Assembly: GCA_020854145.1 (NCBI GenBank)
Contig: JADZFZ010000082.1
Location: 1-38,975, forward strand
DNA from: Deltaproteobacteria bacterium
Lineage (GTDB): Bacteria > Myxococcota_A > Polyangia > Polyangiales > JADZFZ01
DNA: 38,975 nt
Direction of reading: 5' to 3'
Part shown: piece after piece, positions 19,928 through 28,137 of the stretch
Layout of the letters: every line of letters starts with the position of its first letter
Position numbering within the stretch: position 1 is the first letter of the stretch
The notes under the pieces: model-generated
Databases searched by the model: none
Seen by the model: the letters and a program-made list of their open reading frames with translations, nothing else
What the model was told of the DNA's origin: nothing
Position numbers and translations under genes: made by a program

Positions 19928-22663
19928 GTGCGGAAAACCTTGCCCCGCCGGATCGCGCGAAGTACCACCGCGACCGTGCCGGATCCCGAGGGCGAGCGAG
20001 ACGACGACCGAGCGGAGCGCGACGCAGACCCGGCGCCTGCGGTCGGCTCCTCCGACGCAGAGGCCTCCGTCGGCTCGGAGGCGGAGCCCGTCCCGCCGCG
20101 GTCGCCCCGCGACGGCGACGTCGCGCCGGCTCCCGATCGGGTCGACTCCGTCGCCGGAGACGCGGGCGGGTCCTGGCGCGCGAAGCTCCCGATCGCCATC
20201 GCGCTCGCGTGCGTCGGCGTGTGGCGCGCGTGCTCGGCCGGGCCGATGGGCAGCGACGAGACCGAGCCGGTCGCGGCCGTGGCGGCGCTGCTCGAGCGGA
20301 CGACCGGAGCGCGCTTCGCAACCGACGAGACCGCGATCGTCACCAACGCCGGTGGGCTGGTCGAGGACGCGGCGCTCGGGCGTGTGGTCATCGGGCTCGG
20401 GCGCAGGCCGGGGAAGAAGCGCGATCTCTACGTGGCCGACGTGCGCTTCGCCGGTGATCGGCCGTACTCGGTGGCGTGGTGGCGCAACGTGAGCGCGAGC
20501 CCCGACGCGGACGAGTCGTCGCTCGTCGTGGGTGGCGGGCGCGCGGCGTTCGCGGTGACGTCGCTCCGCGGGGTCGAGGTCGTGACGGCAGTCGACCTCC
20601 GCGGCGAGCCGTCGCCCGCGGGCGAGTGGACCGATCGCTTCTTCGCCCGCGCACAGGCGTGGATGGACACGGGCCTGCTCGATGGGATCCGTCGCGTGTC
20701 GGTCGATCTCGCGCAGCCGATGCGCGCGCCACGCGTCGCGCTCCGCGGGCCGCGCCTCGTGGTCGAAGAAGGGGCACGCCGGGTCGACATCGATCTGCGT
20801 CGACCGCCGGAGCGCGTGGCGCACGCGCGCGTCATCGAGCACCGCCGGCCGCCGAGGAGCCCGGTGCTGTGGGCCGTCGACACGGTGCGCGGCGTGGTCG
20901 GCAAAGGGCCGATCGCGTGGCTCGAGTCGACGGTGTTCTCCGCGCAGGACCGCGTGCGGGGCATGGTCTTCGACGCGCAGCACTCGTCCTCCGATCGCAC
21001 CACGCAGGCGCTCTCGGTCGAGGAGGTCACGCGCGCGCGCAAGTCGCGGCCGCTGCCGCCCGAGCTGACGCGCGGCGGCGCCGTGTGGCCGCCGGAGCCC
21101 GTGACGTTGCGCTTCCGCTCGGGTGAGCCCGGCGAGGGCGCGTGGCGCGACACGACGCCGTCGTGGGTGCGGCGCATCGACGGCGCGCCTCCCTTTGCGT
21201 ATTTGACGTTCATTCGCCCCGACCCGGAGCGCCCGTGGGTGCGCGTCCATCTGCTGGCGCTCGACCCGCGGCAGATCGAGATCGGCATGGAGGCGGGCGC
21301 CGAGGACCCGAGGCCGACGACGGGCGCACCGAGCGAAGGCCGCATACCGCGCGAGCGCGACGTGCTCGATCGCGTCGTCGCCGCGTTCAACGGCGCGTTC
21401 AAGAGCGAGCACGGCAACTACGGGATGCAGGTCAACGGGCGGCTCTTCTTGCCGCCGGTCGCGGGCGCGGCGTCCATCACGTCGCACATCGACGGGCGCA
21501 TCGGCTTCGGCACGTGGGGCCCCGACACGGCGGTGCCTCCCGACGTGCGCTCGTTCCGGCAGAACCTCTCGGCGCTCGTCGAAGGCGACCGCATCAACCC
21601 GGAGGGACGCGCGCACTGGGGTTACGTGCTCGGCGTCGCCGGCGCGGGCGAGATGCCCACCGAGCGCACCGCGCTCTGCCGTCATCGCGACGGCTACGTG
21701 CTCTACGCCTGGGGCGAGGGCGTCACGGGCACCGGCCTGGCCGAGGCGACGCTGCTCGCGGGTTGCGACTACGCGATGCACCTCGACATGAACCCGCTCC
21801 ACTGCGTGTGGGAGTGGCTGCGCGTCGAAGGCGGTGCGGCCAACCAGGCGCGCCACGCGTACCTCGCTCCCGGCATGCGCGGCAACCCGAGGCGCTTCCT
21901 TCGTTGGTACCCCAAGGACTTCTTCTACGTGACCTTGCGGCGCGCGGGTGCACCTCCGTCGCAGACGCTGGCATGGAACGGTTCGATCATCCGCCAGCCG
22001 GAGCCCGCGTGGCTGCCGGCGATCTTCCACGCGCGCGTGGATCGCGTGGGCGGTCCGCCGACGCACGTGGTGAGCGTGCAGCAGGGGAGGGTGCGCTTCG
22101 TGACGCGTCCGGGACGACGCGACGATCGCGGCCATTCGGCCGGCCCGCGCGCGCGCAGCTTGCGCGGCTCCTTGTTCGCGACCGAGATCTCGGCCCAGCG
22201 TCGCGCTGGCTTCCGCTCCGGTGGCGGCGACGTGAGCCCGCTGTCGCCCGAGCTCGCGACGGTGCTTCTCGGCACGCACGTGCGCGTGCTGCGGCCGGGG
22301 GTGCTTCCACCCCGCGACGTGGACGACCTGCTCCAGGGCGAGCTCGTGCTCGCCGACGGCGAGCTCGCGCCGAACGTGACGCCCACGACGTGGGAGCGCG
22401 CCGCGGGGATCGGCGTGACCGCCGACGGGCGCGTGGTGATGGCGGCCGGGTGGCGACTGCGCGTGCGCGAGGTCGGCGCGGCGCTGCGCGAGGCTGGGGC
22501 GGTCGAAGGCGTCGCGTTCACGGGCGCCGACGGCGCGCGCGGCAACGTGCGGATCCCGTCGCGCGAGGAGCCGCTGCGTCAGGCGTACGAGGGGCGCGCC
22601 GTCTACGCGATCGGCGTTCCGATGGGACATCCGACGTTCCGCTTCGGCCGGGACGCCGAGTGA
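19928..22663 (+). CDS. Phosphodiester glycosidase (NAGPA/DUF2233) domain protein
   Basis: Up to 911 residues from GTG at 19928; the start is uncertain and GTG at 19976 is possible. A charged N-terminus (about 75 residues) precedes one hydrophobic segment, KLPIAIALACVGVWRACSAG, a membrane anchor or uncleaved signal. A large, unrecognised region follows. From about residue 440 onward the phosphodiester-glycosidase pattern appears: VVAAFNGAFKSEHGNYGMQV (near 485-500), INPEGRAHWGYVLGV, and CDYAMHLDMNPLH (near 613). The family founder removes GlcNAc from mannose-6-phosphate. Bacterial members are linked to exopolysaccharide or teichoic-type phosphodiester cleavage. A C-terminal repeat of the fold (VTADGRVVMAAGWRL, then FTGADGARGNV) is suggestive. 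The likely place of action is the periplasm. Confidence 0.85.
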   Translation: MRKTLPRRIARSTTATVPDPEGERDDDRAERDADPAPAVGSSDAEASVGSEAEPVPPRSPRDGDVAPAPDRVDSVAGDAGGSWRAKLPIAIALACVGVWRACSAGPMGSDETEPVAAVAALLERTTGARFATDETAIVTNAGGLVEDAALGRVVIGLGRRPGKKRDLYVADVRFAGDRPYSVAWWRNVSASPDADESSLVVGGGRAAFAVTSLRGVEVVTAVDLRGEPSPAGEWTDRFFARAQAWMDTGLLDGIRRVSVDLAQPMRAPRVALRGPRLVVEEGARRVDIDLRRPPERVAHARVIEHRRPPRSPVLWAVDTVRGVVGKGPIAWLESTVFSAQDRVRGMVFDAQHSSSDRTTQALSVEEVTRARKSRPLPPELTRGGAVWPPEPVTLRFRSGEPGEGAWRDTTPSWVRRIDGAPPFAYLTFIRPDPERPWVRVHLLALDPRQIEIGMEAGAEDPRPTTGAPSEGRIPRERDVLDRVVAAFNGAFKSEHGNYGMQVNGRLFLPPVAGAASITSHIDGRIGFGTWGPDTAVPPDVRSFRQNLSALVEGDRINPEGRAHWGYVLGVAGAGEMPTERTALCRHRDGYVLYAWGEGVTGTGLAEATLLAGCDYAMHLDMNPLHCVWEWLRVEGGAANQARHAYLAPGMRGNPRRFLRWYPKDFFYVTLRRAGAPPSQTLAWNGSIIRQPEPAWLPAIFHARVDRVGGPPTHVVSVQQGRVRFVTRPGRRDDRGHSAGPRARSLRGSLFATEISAQRRAGFRSGGGDVSPLSPELATVLLGTHVRVLRPGVLPPRDVDDLLQGELVLADGELAPNVTPTTWERAAGIGVTADGRVVMAAGWRLRVREVGAALREAGAVEGVAFTGADGARGNVRIPSREEPLRQAYEGRAVYAIGVPMGHPTFRFGRDAE

Positions 22664-22854
22664 TGGTCGATGTCAGTCGTCACGCACCGAAGGGGTGGCG
22701 CGCGAGAAGAGTGTGCCCGAGGTCCTCGACCATCGCGACCGCGCGGGGTAGAGCGCGTGCCTTCTCCACGGAGGCGGCTCGAACAGACGGCAGAGAACAA
22801 GAGAGAAAGCGCGCACGGTCGCCGTCCGATGACGGCGCGAACGTTCGCCCGCGG
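22664..22854. other. Non-coding stretch upstream of the cobalamin riboswitch
   Basis: There is no gene here. It should contain the promoter for the riboswitch transcript. TAGAGC near 22749 is the only -10-like sequence I noticed and it lacks a clear -35. A short inverted segment (GGTCGATG near the start, CATCGCGACC near 22732) is also present. Confidence 0.4.
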
Positions 22855-23070
22855 GCTTCATCGAAGCGCGCGGCGAGCGGCGAGAGGGAAGCAGGTGCAG
22901 CACCTGCGCGGCCCCCGCCACTGTGACCGGGGACGACGACGAGCATCATCTTTCCGAGCTTCCAGGACCCAAGGCCCGGCTCGGGAGGTGAGATGGCCAC
23001 TGGCCGCGAACGCGGCTGGGAAGGGCTCGTCCGAGACTGATCCGGAAGCCAGGAGACCTGCCGGGCGTGC
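22855..23070 (+). promoter_or_regulatory. Cobalamin (B12) riboswitch
   Basis: The conserved parts appear in the right order and spacing. GGGAA followed by the AGGTGCAGCACCT hairpin is at 22886-22905. The core CCGCCACTGTGA is at 22915-22926, GCCACTGG at 22996-23003 and GGGAAGG at 23018-23024. The 3' B12 box GCCAGGAGACCTGCC is at 23048-23062. The 5' limit is approximate. The riboswitch lies on the coding strand 126 nt ahead of a beta-propeller-type lipoprotein gene and must govern it. By family knowledge bound adenosyl- or hydroxocobalamin turns expression off. Confidence 0.9.
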
Positions 23071-23138
23071 AACTCCCCATGACGGCCGCGGGGCGCGGGC
23101 GTCGGATGGGTCGCCGCCTCCTCGCCGACCGATCTCGA

Positions 23139-23181
23139 CTCCTCGCCCCGCGCCGACGCGCGCGTGGTGGCGCGCGAGGAG
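23139..23181 (+). promoter_or_regulatory. Shine-Dalgarno sequestering hairpin (riboswitch expression platform)
   Basis: GCGAGGAG at 23174-23181 is the Shine-Dalgarno sequence, six bases before the ATG at 23188. CTCCTCGC at 23139-23146 is its exact complement, and GCGCC (23150-23154) pairs with GGCGC (23169-23173). The result is a 13-bp helix with a 3-nt bulge that buries the ribosome site. A second exact copy of the anti-sequence lies at 23118-23125. This suggests translational control. Confidence 0.65.
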
Positions 23182-23187
23182 CGATCG

Positions 23188-24423
23188 ATGACAAGTGCGT
23201 CCCGTTATCTGTTTTGCGCTTTGATTGCGGGCTCCCTCGTCGCATGCGGCGACGACGACGACGCCGAGACCGACGCCGGGCCTGCTCCCCCCCCACCGCC
23301 GGCCGACGCCGGCACGACGGATTCGGGGCCTCGAGACACGGGGCCGTCCGACGCCGGCTCTCCCGACGCCGGACCTGCGCCGAGCGCCTGCGCCGACGTC
23401 TCGCGCGTCTACGCGACGACGAGCGCGTTCATGAACCCGATGGCCGAGTCCGCCGTGATCGACCTCGAATCGCGCGAGGTGCGGGTGGGCGCGATGCCGA
23501 GCGCCGACCAGGACCACGTTGCGGTCCGTGCCGGCTGTCGCGTCTTCGAGCTGCTGCGCACGACGAGCGTCGTCGAGCTGCGGGACGCCACCGACCCGCT
23601 CGTCATCGAGCGCAGCTGGTCGCTCGCCGACGGTGGGCTCGGCAACCCGCAGGACGTCGCGTGGATCTCCGACGACAAGGCGTACGTCGCCTTGCTCGCG
23701 CGCGACGAGATCGTGGTGCTCGACCCGACGCGCGACGCGGTGCGCGGCACGATCGATCTCTCGGCGTTTCGCCGCGAGGAGGACACCGATGGGCACGTCG
23801 AGGCGAGCGCCCTCGCGGTGGTCGGTGATCGCGCGTACGTCGTGCTCGGTCGCTACGTGATCGGCTTCCCGTCGATGTTCCCGGTCCCCGCGACGGTGGC
23901 CGTCATCGACACGACCACCGACTCCGTCATCGACGTCGATCCTGCGAGCGCCGGCGTGCAGGGCATCGATCTGAGCGTGCAGAACCCCGTGTCGCTCTTC
24001 CACGACGCTCCGCGCGACCGCCTCATCGTCGCGGGCCCCGGCAACTACGGCGTACGCGACGAGGGAGGTCTCGAGGCGATCGACCTCGAGTCGATGCGGG
24101 CGAGCGGCCTGATCGTCGACGAGGCCGCGGTCGGCGGCGCCGACGTCACGGCGTTTCGTGCCGACGGCGAGATGGCCTTCGTCGTCACGAGCGACGATTC
24201 CTTCGTCACGCGCGTGCACCGCTACTCGCTCGGCGAGGACGATCTCTCGCTCGACGAGGTCGGTGTGACGAGCACCCCGGTCGTGATCGCAGCGCGCGAC
24301 GAGCTGTGGGTCGGCTTGTTCGACGGCGTGCAGATCCATCGCGCGAGCACGGGGGAGCCGCTGCTCGAGATGCCGCTCGCGGTCGGCTCCTTCGCGCCGT
24401 ACTCGCTCATCGCCATCCCCTGA
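23188..24423 (+). CDS. B12-riboswitch-controlled beta-propeller-like surface lipoprotein
   Basis: 411 residues from ATG at 23188, with AGGAG six bases upstream. The signal ends in the lipobox SLVAC (Cys20). A 45-residue acidic linker with repeated Asp-Ala-Gly/Ser-Asp-Ala-Gly units follows, typical of myxobacterial surface proteins. The remainder repeats the blade pattern of YncE/DUF5074-like propellers: NPQDVAWISDDKAYVALLAR with EIVVLDPTRDAVRGTIDL, then ALAVVGDRAYVVLGR with TVAVIDTTTDSVIDV, and ALEAIDLES-type strands later. The riboswitch implies a function tied to cobalamin. By analogy with the B12-binding propeller lipoprotein BtuG of Bacteroides, I infer capture of B12 at the outer membrane. 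No btuB receptor or ABC transporter gene is adjacent. The riboswitch and lipobox are visible; ligand binding is inference. Confidence 0.82.
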   Translation: MTSASRYLFCALIAGSLVACGDDDDAETDAGPAPPPPPADAGTTDSGPRDTGPSDAGSPDAGPAPSACADVSRVYATTSAFMNPMAESAVIDLESREVRVGAMPSADQDHVAVRAGCRVFELLRTTSVVELRDATDPLVIERSWSLADGGLGNPQDVAWISDDKAYVALLARDEIVVLDPTRDAVRGTIDLSAFRREEDTDGHVEASALAVVGDRAYVVLGRYVIGFPSMFPVPATVAVIDTTTDSVIDVDPASAGVQGIDLSVQNPVSLFHDAPRDRLIVAGPGNYGVRDEGGLEAIDLESMRASGLIVDEAAVGGADVTAFRADGEMAFVVTSDDSFVTRVHRYSLGEDDLSLDEVGVTSTPVVIAARDELWVGLFDGVQIHRASTGEPLLEMPLAVGSFAPYSLIAIP

Positions 24424-24460
24424 GAGGGTCGCTCGAACACGTCCGGGCGAGACCGGGGTC

Positions 24461-24477
24461 CCTCTCCCCGAATGGGG
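24461..24477. repeat. Palindromic repeat copy D, possible shared terminator
   Basis: CCTCTCCCC and GGGG separated by GAAT lie between two convergent genes. The left arm matches the other copies. The GC-rich hairpin could help end transcription of the propeller gene, but there is no T-tract. Confidence 0.4.
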
Positions 24478-24545
24478 CCCGGGCGTCTCTGGTCGCGGTG
24501 CCGGCACGGTCCATCGCACGAGCGGAGGAGCACGGCGCTGCTCGA

Positions 24546-25826
24546 TCAGCGCCCCTCCGCGCGGCGCCGCGCGCGCACGACGAGCGCCGACGCCACCAGG
24601 GCCGCCACCGCGACGGCCACGAGGACGATCCAGGGCCGCGGGGCCCAGAGCGGCCAAGCAGGTGAGTCGGGCGTGACGATGTCGCGCCCGCACTTCCAGC
24701 GCCCCGGTCCCTGGAAAGAGCAGCGCTCGATCACGCCGCCGTCCGGGCGAACCGCCGTGATCGAGACGGCCGTGTCGCGGACGACGAGCCGCACGTGGTG
24801 GTGGGCGGCCTCGAACGCGCGCGTGAGCGTCGATCGACGCAGCCACGGGTAGAGCGGCGCCCCGGCCCCTCCGCTGATCAGGTACTTCAGCCCTGCGGGC
24901 GACTCTCCGCGCTCGTACACGTGATCGTGCCCCTGCAGGAAGAGGTCGACGCGATGGCGCTCGAGCAGCTCCGGGATCCCGAACGCGTGCATGGCGCGGT
25001 GGTTGCCGTGACGTCCGCTCGAGTACGGGCCGTGGTGCGCCATCGCGAACACCAGCCGCGCGCGGTGTCGCGTGCGTGCGTCGCGCAGCTCCGTCTCGAG
25101 CCAGCGCCGCTGCTCGCCGTCGGCGAAGTCGTCGTTCGAGTCGATGCCGATGATGCGGATGTGCCCGTAGCTCGTGGCCCAGTAGCGGTCCGGTCTGGGC
25201 GAGCCGCCGGGCGTGCGCACGTACCGCTGCCAGAGCGAGATGTCGCCGCCCCAGCCGATCTCGTGGTTGCCGAGCGCGAAGTGGACCGGCGTCGATGCGA
25301 GCAGATCCCGCTCGATGTCGAAGAACGTCTGCCAGTGCGACTCGTCGCTGCCGTCTTCGACGAGGTCGCCGCTGTGGAGCAGCAACGTCGGCCGGTCGCG
25401 CCGGATGGCGCGGACGACGCGGGCGTGCTCGTCGTGCTGCGTCCGATCGTCGCCGTAGACGACGATCGTGGAGAGGTGGCTCGGGACGACCGCTCCGGGC
25501 GCGGGCGCCGTGTGGAAAGACCCGCGCGCGATGGCACGGCCGAGCGTTACCTCGTAGTCGTATCGCGTCGCCGGGGTCAGCCCGCCGAGCTCGACGTGCG
25601 CGACGGCGCCCGCGTCGATCCCCTCGCGGGTGCGCCGGACCTCGGCACCGCCGCGGGCCCGCGCGACGACCACGAGGTCGCCCGCCCTCGCGACCTGAAC
25701 CGAGACGGTCACGCCGTCGTGACGCACGTCCTGCAGGAGCGGGCCCTTGAGGAGCGCGCGATCCTGCGCGCGCGCGTGGCCGAGAGCCCCGAGCACGACG
25801 AGCGCGAGCACGTGGTGCGTACGCAT
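24546..25826 (-). CDS. Secreted calcineurin-like metallophosphatase with Fn3-like N-domain
   Basis: 426 residues from ATG at 25826 (MRTHHVLALVVLGALGHARA, a cleavable signal). Residues about 25-115 look like the fibronectin-III-type domain of purple acid phosphatases (GVTVSVQVAR, GLTPATRYDYEVTLG). The catalytic domain shows the metallophosphoesterase motifs in order: VYGDDRTQHDEH, LHSGDLVEDG, ALGNHEIGWGG, AMAHHGPY and QGHDHVYER. A hydrophobic segment near the end (RPWIVLVAVAVAALVASALV) followed by Arg residues would anchor it in the membrane facing the periplasm. It probably hydrolyses phosphate esters or nucleotides outside the cytoplasm. It is divergent from the gene starting at 25932. Confidence 0.92.
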   Translation of the reverse strand: MRTHHVLALVVLGALGHARAQDRALLKGPLLQDVRHDGVTVSVQVARAGDLVVVARARGGAEVRRTREGIDAGAVAHVELGGLTPATRYDYEVTLGRAIARGSFHTAPAPGAVVPSHLSTIVVYGDDRTQHDEHARVVRAIRRDRPTLLLHSGDLVEDGSDESHWQTFFDIERDLLASTPVHFALGNHEIGWGGDISLWQRYVRTPGGSPRPDRYWATSYGHIRIIGIDSNDDFADGEQRRWLETELRDARTRHRARLVFAMAHHGPYSSGRHGNHRAMHAFGIPELLERHRVDLFLQGHDHVYERGESPAGLKYLISGGAGAPLYPWLRRSTLTRAFEAAHHHVRLVVRDTAVSITAVRPDGGVIERCSFQGPGRWKCGRDIVTPDSPAWPLWAPRPWIVLVAVAVAALVASALVVRARRRAEGR

Positions 25827-25833
25827 CGGCGCC

Positions 25834-25841
25834 TGTATAGC
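25834..25841. promoter_or_regulatory. Near-symmetric -10 box shared by two divergent genes
   Basis: TGTATAGC reads TATAGC on the plus strand (25836-25841), six bases before GTG 25848. On the minus strand it reads TATACA (25839-25834), seven bases before ATG 25826. Both would give leaderless or nearly leaderless transcripts. No -35 element stands out on either side. Confidence 0.4.
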
Positions 25842-25931
25842 AGCCGCGTGACGCGCTCCCGCGACCGACCACGCACCGCCGCGACCGAGCGTGGACGCAC
25901 CCTGGTCGTCGTCGACCGGAGCGCGGTCTCG

Positions 25932-26801
25932 ATGAAGGCGCACCTCGAGACGTTGCTTGCGACGACCGACGCGGTCGAGCGGCTCGCGTCGGATCCGCTC
26001 GGCGTCGCGCGGCGCTACACGCGTCCCGACGACCTCGAGATCGCCGCGCTCGTCGCCTCGTCGCTCGCCTTCGGTCAGGTGGCGACCATCCGCGCGCGCG
26101 TCACGCGCGTGCTCGACGCGCTCGGCGATCGGCCCGCGCAGGCGGCACGCGAGCGGACGCTGGCGCAGCACCGGCGTGCGCTACGGGGCTTCGTGCATCG
26201 CGTCTGGCGGGGCGACGACGTCGCCTGGCTCATCGCGGGCGCGGGCGGAGTGGCGCGAGCGGACGGCTCGCTCGGCGCCGCGTTCGTGAAAGGGCACGAC
26301 GAGGCCCGAGCCGTGGGCGCGTCGGACGGCGAGCAGCTGCGCCTCGCGCTGGCGTCGTTCGTCGACCGTCTGATGGGAGCGAGCGGTGCTCCGACGCCTC
26401 CGCCGCGCGGGCTTCGGCATCTGCTCCCGGACCCACGTGCCGGCAGCGCGTGCAAACGACTCTTGCTGTTCTTGCGATGGATGATCCGGCCGGCCGACGG
26501 TGTCGACCTCGGGCTGTGGCCCGTCGCGCCATCGGTGCTGCTCGTCCCGGTGGACACGCACATCCACCGGATCGCCCTGAATCTCCGGATGACGAGCCGC
26601 ACCGACGTTTCGTGGAGGACGGCCGAGGAGATCACCGCCGCGTTGCGGAAGCTCGATCCGGACGACCCGGTGCGATTCGATTTCGCCTTGTGCCATTTTG
26701 GGATTAGCAGACAGTGCCCCTCGCAGCGCGACGACGCGCGCTGCGGCCGGTGCGTCCTGCGTCCCGTGTGTCGCCACTGGTCGGGACCCGCTGTGCCTTG
26801 A
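25932..26801 (+). CDS. TIGR02757 (DUF2400) family protein with endonuclease-III-like Cys cluster
   Basis: 289 residues from ATG at 25932, chosen because MKAHLETLLAT fits the usual family N-terminus; GTG at 25848 would add 28 residues. Family-like parts include SDPLGVARRY, EIAALVASSLAFGQVATI and RLLLFLRWMIRP. VDTHIHRIALNL (207-218) and a final C-x8-C-x2-C-x5-C (Cys262, 271, 274, 280) closely resemble endonuclease III, where VDTH holds the catalytic Asp and C-x6-C-x2-C-x5-C binds a 4Fe-4S cluster. This suggests a HhH-GPD-related DNA-binding or repair protein, although the family has no settled function that I know of. The gap to pdxJ is only 36 nt, so co-transcription is possible. Confidence 0.82.
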   Translation: MKAHLETLLATTDAVERLASDPLGVARRYTRPDDLEIAALVASSLAFGQVATIRARVTRVLDALGDRPAQAARERTLAQHRRALRGFVHRVWRGDDVAWLIAGAGGVARADGSLGAAFVKGHDEARAVGASDGEQLRLALASFVDRLMGASGAPTPPPRGLRHLLPDPRAGSACKRLLLFLRWMIRPADGVDLGLWPVAPSVLLVPVDTHIHRIALNLRMTSRTDVSWRTAEEITAALRKLDPDDPVRFDFALCHFGISRQCPSQRDDARCGRCVLRPVCRHWSGPAVP

Positions 26802-26837
26802 CCGATCGCCCCGACAGGCGGAGCTTCGGAGCGCCTC

Positions 26838-27575
26838 ATGACCGTACGACTCCACGTCAACGTCGATCACGTCGCCACCCTCCGCCAGGCACGCGGCACC
26901 CGCTACCCCGATCCCGTCGCGGCCGCGACCGTCTGCGAGCTCGCGGGCGCCGACGGGATCACCGTCCACCTGCGCGAAGACCGCCGACACATCCAGGATC
27001 GGGACGTCGTGGTGCTCCGCGAGACCGTGGGCACGCTGCTCAACCTCGAGATGGCGGCGACGGACGCGATGGTCGCCTTCGCTGCTCGGGTCCGCCCCGA
27101 CCTGGTGACGCTCGTCCCCGAGAAGCGCGAGGAGCGCACCACCGAAGGCGGCCTCGACGTCGCCGGCTCGTTCGATCTCGTTCGCTCCGCGGTCGCACGT
27201 CTGCACGACGCAGGGATCGTGACGAGCCTCTTCGTCGACCCCTCGCGCACGCAGATCGACGCATCGAGACGCGCGGGAGCAGCGATCGTGGAGCTGCACA
27301 CCGGCGACTACGCGAACGCCCGCGGAGCGGGTGCGGCCACGGAGCTCGCGCGCCTCGTGGACGGCGCGGCCCACGCGTGGTCGAGCGGGCTCCGCGTCGC
27401 GGCAGGTCACGGGCTCACGCTCCGCAACGTCGGCGCGGTGGCAGCCATCGTCTCGGTCGAGGAGCTCAACATCGGCCACGCGATCGTCGCGGACTCCGTG
27501 CTCGTCGGGCTCGCGGAAGCCGTTCGGCGGATGCGCGCCGCCATCGACGCGGGCAGAGCTCCGCGCTCGTCGTAG
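26838..27575 (+). CDS. pdxJ: Pyridoxine 5'-phosphate synthase PdxJ
   Basis: 245 residues, ATG at 26838 with GGAG upstream. It condenses 1-deoxy-D-xylulose 5-phosphate with 3-amino-2-oxopropyl phosphate to form PNP, the last ring-forming step of DXP-dependent vitamin B6 synthesis. Diagnostic segments are [20 protein letters not shown] at the N-terminus, [46 protein letters not shown], and [12 protein letters not shown] with ELNIGHAIV near the end. Length is standard for a TIM-barrel PdxJ. It precedes acpS with 160 nt between, a gene pairing also found in enterobacteria. Confidence 0.98.
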   Translation: MTVRLHVNVDHVATLRQARGTRYPDPVAAATVCELAGADGITVHLREDRRHIQDRDVVVLRETVGTLLNLEMAATDAMVAFAARVRPDLVTLVPEKREERTTEGGLDVAGSFDLVRSAVARLHDAGIVTSLFVDPSRTQIDASRRAGAAIVELHTGDYANARGAGAATELARLVDGAAHAWSSGLRVAAGHGLTLRNVGAVAAIVSVEELNIGHAIVADSVLVGLAEAVRRMRAAIDAGRAPRSS

Positions 27576-27735
27576 GCCGAGATCGAGCGCTCCCTCCGTG
27601 CGTCCGGCCCACGCGTGCTCGGCGCTCGGCAGCAGCGGTGCCTGGGCGCCACCCCATCGCTCGCTTCGGGCCTGGGATCGCTGCGAGCCGGAGTCCGTGT
27701 AGGATTGCGGCTCGCCGCACGTGCGGGGAGGCCGC

Positions 27736-28137
27736 GTGATCGTGGGGATCGGGATCGACGTCGTGGAGATCGCGCGCGTGCGTCGCGCGGTGGATCGCTT
27801 CGGATGGCGCTTCGGCGAGCGCGTGCTGACCGCGCGCGAGGACGAGTACTGCCGCTCGCGTGCGGACCGCTGCATCGCCCTCGCAGGGCGGCTCGCCGCG
27901 AAGGAGGCGACCATCAAGGCGCTCTGCGCGCCCGAGGGGCTGCGATGGCGCGACATGGAGGTCACCAACCGTCCGGGCGGTGCGCCCGAGCTGACGCTTC
28001 ACGGCGTCGCCGGCACGCGCGCGGCGGAGCTCCGCGTCGCCGTGCGTCACGTGTCGATCACGCACGACGGCCCGGTCGCTGCGGCGGTGGTCGTGCTGGA
28101 GGCTGCCCCCGGGTCATCCGCTGGCGAGGCGCCGTGA
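27736..28137 (+). CDS. acpS: Holo-[acyl-carrier-protein] synthase AcpS
   Basis: 133 residues. The chosen start is GTG at 27736, four bases after GGGGAGG; GTG 27721 lies before that site and is less likely. AcpS transfers 4'-phosphopantetheine from CoA to the serine of ACPs. Family signatures are GIGIDVVEIARV with the metal-binding Asp, FGERVLTARE, and LAGRLAAKEATIKAL with the Glu and Lys of the active site, then HVSITHDGPVAAAVVV. It would be a candidate to activate the carrier domain of the ElbD-like enzyme as well as the fatty-acid ACP. It overlaps the next gene by GTGA. Confidence 0.96.
   Translation: MIVGIGIDVVEIARVRRAVDRFGWRFGERVLTAREDEYCRSRADRCIALAGRLAAKEATIKALCAPEGLRWRDMEVTNRPGGAPELTLHGVAGTRAAELRVAVRHVSITHDGPVAAAVVVLEAAPGSSAGEAP

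Noticed and set aside
19634..22630. Long minus-strand open frame under the phosphodiester glycosidase gene
   Set aside because: Arg/His/Ala-rich with no recognisable domain, and lies fully opposite a gene with clear motifs.
22670..23191. Plus-strand open frame across the riboswitch region
   Set aside because: Covers the conserved cobalamin aptamer and its translation is low in hydrophobic residues and meaningless.
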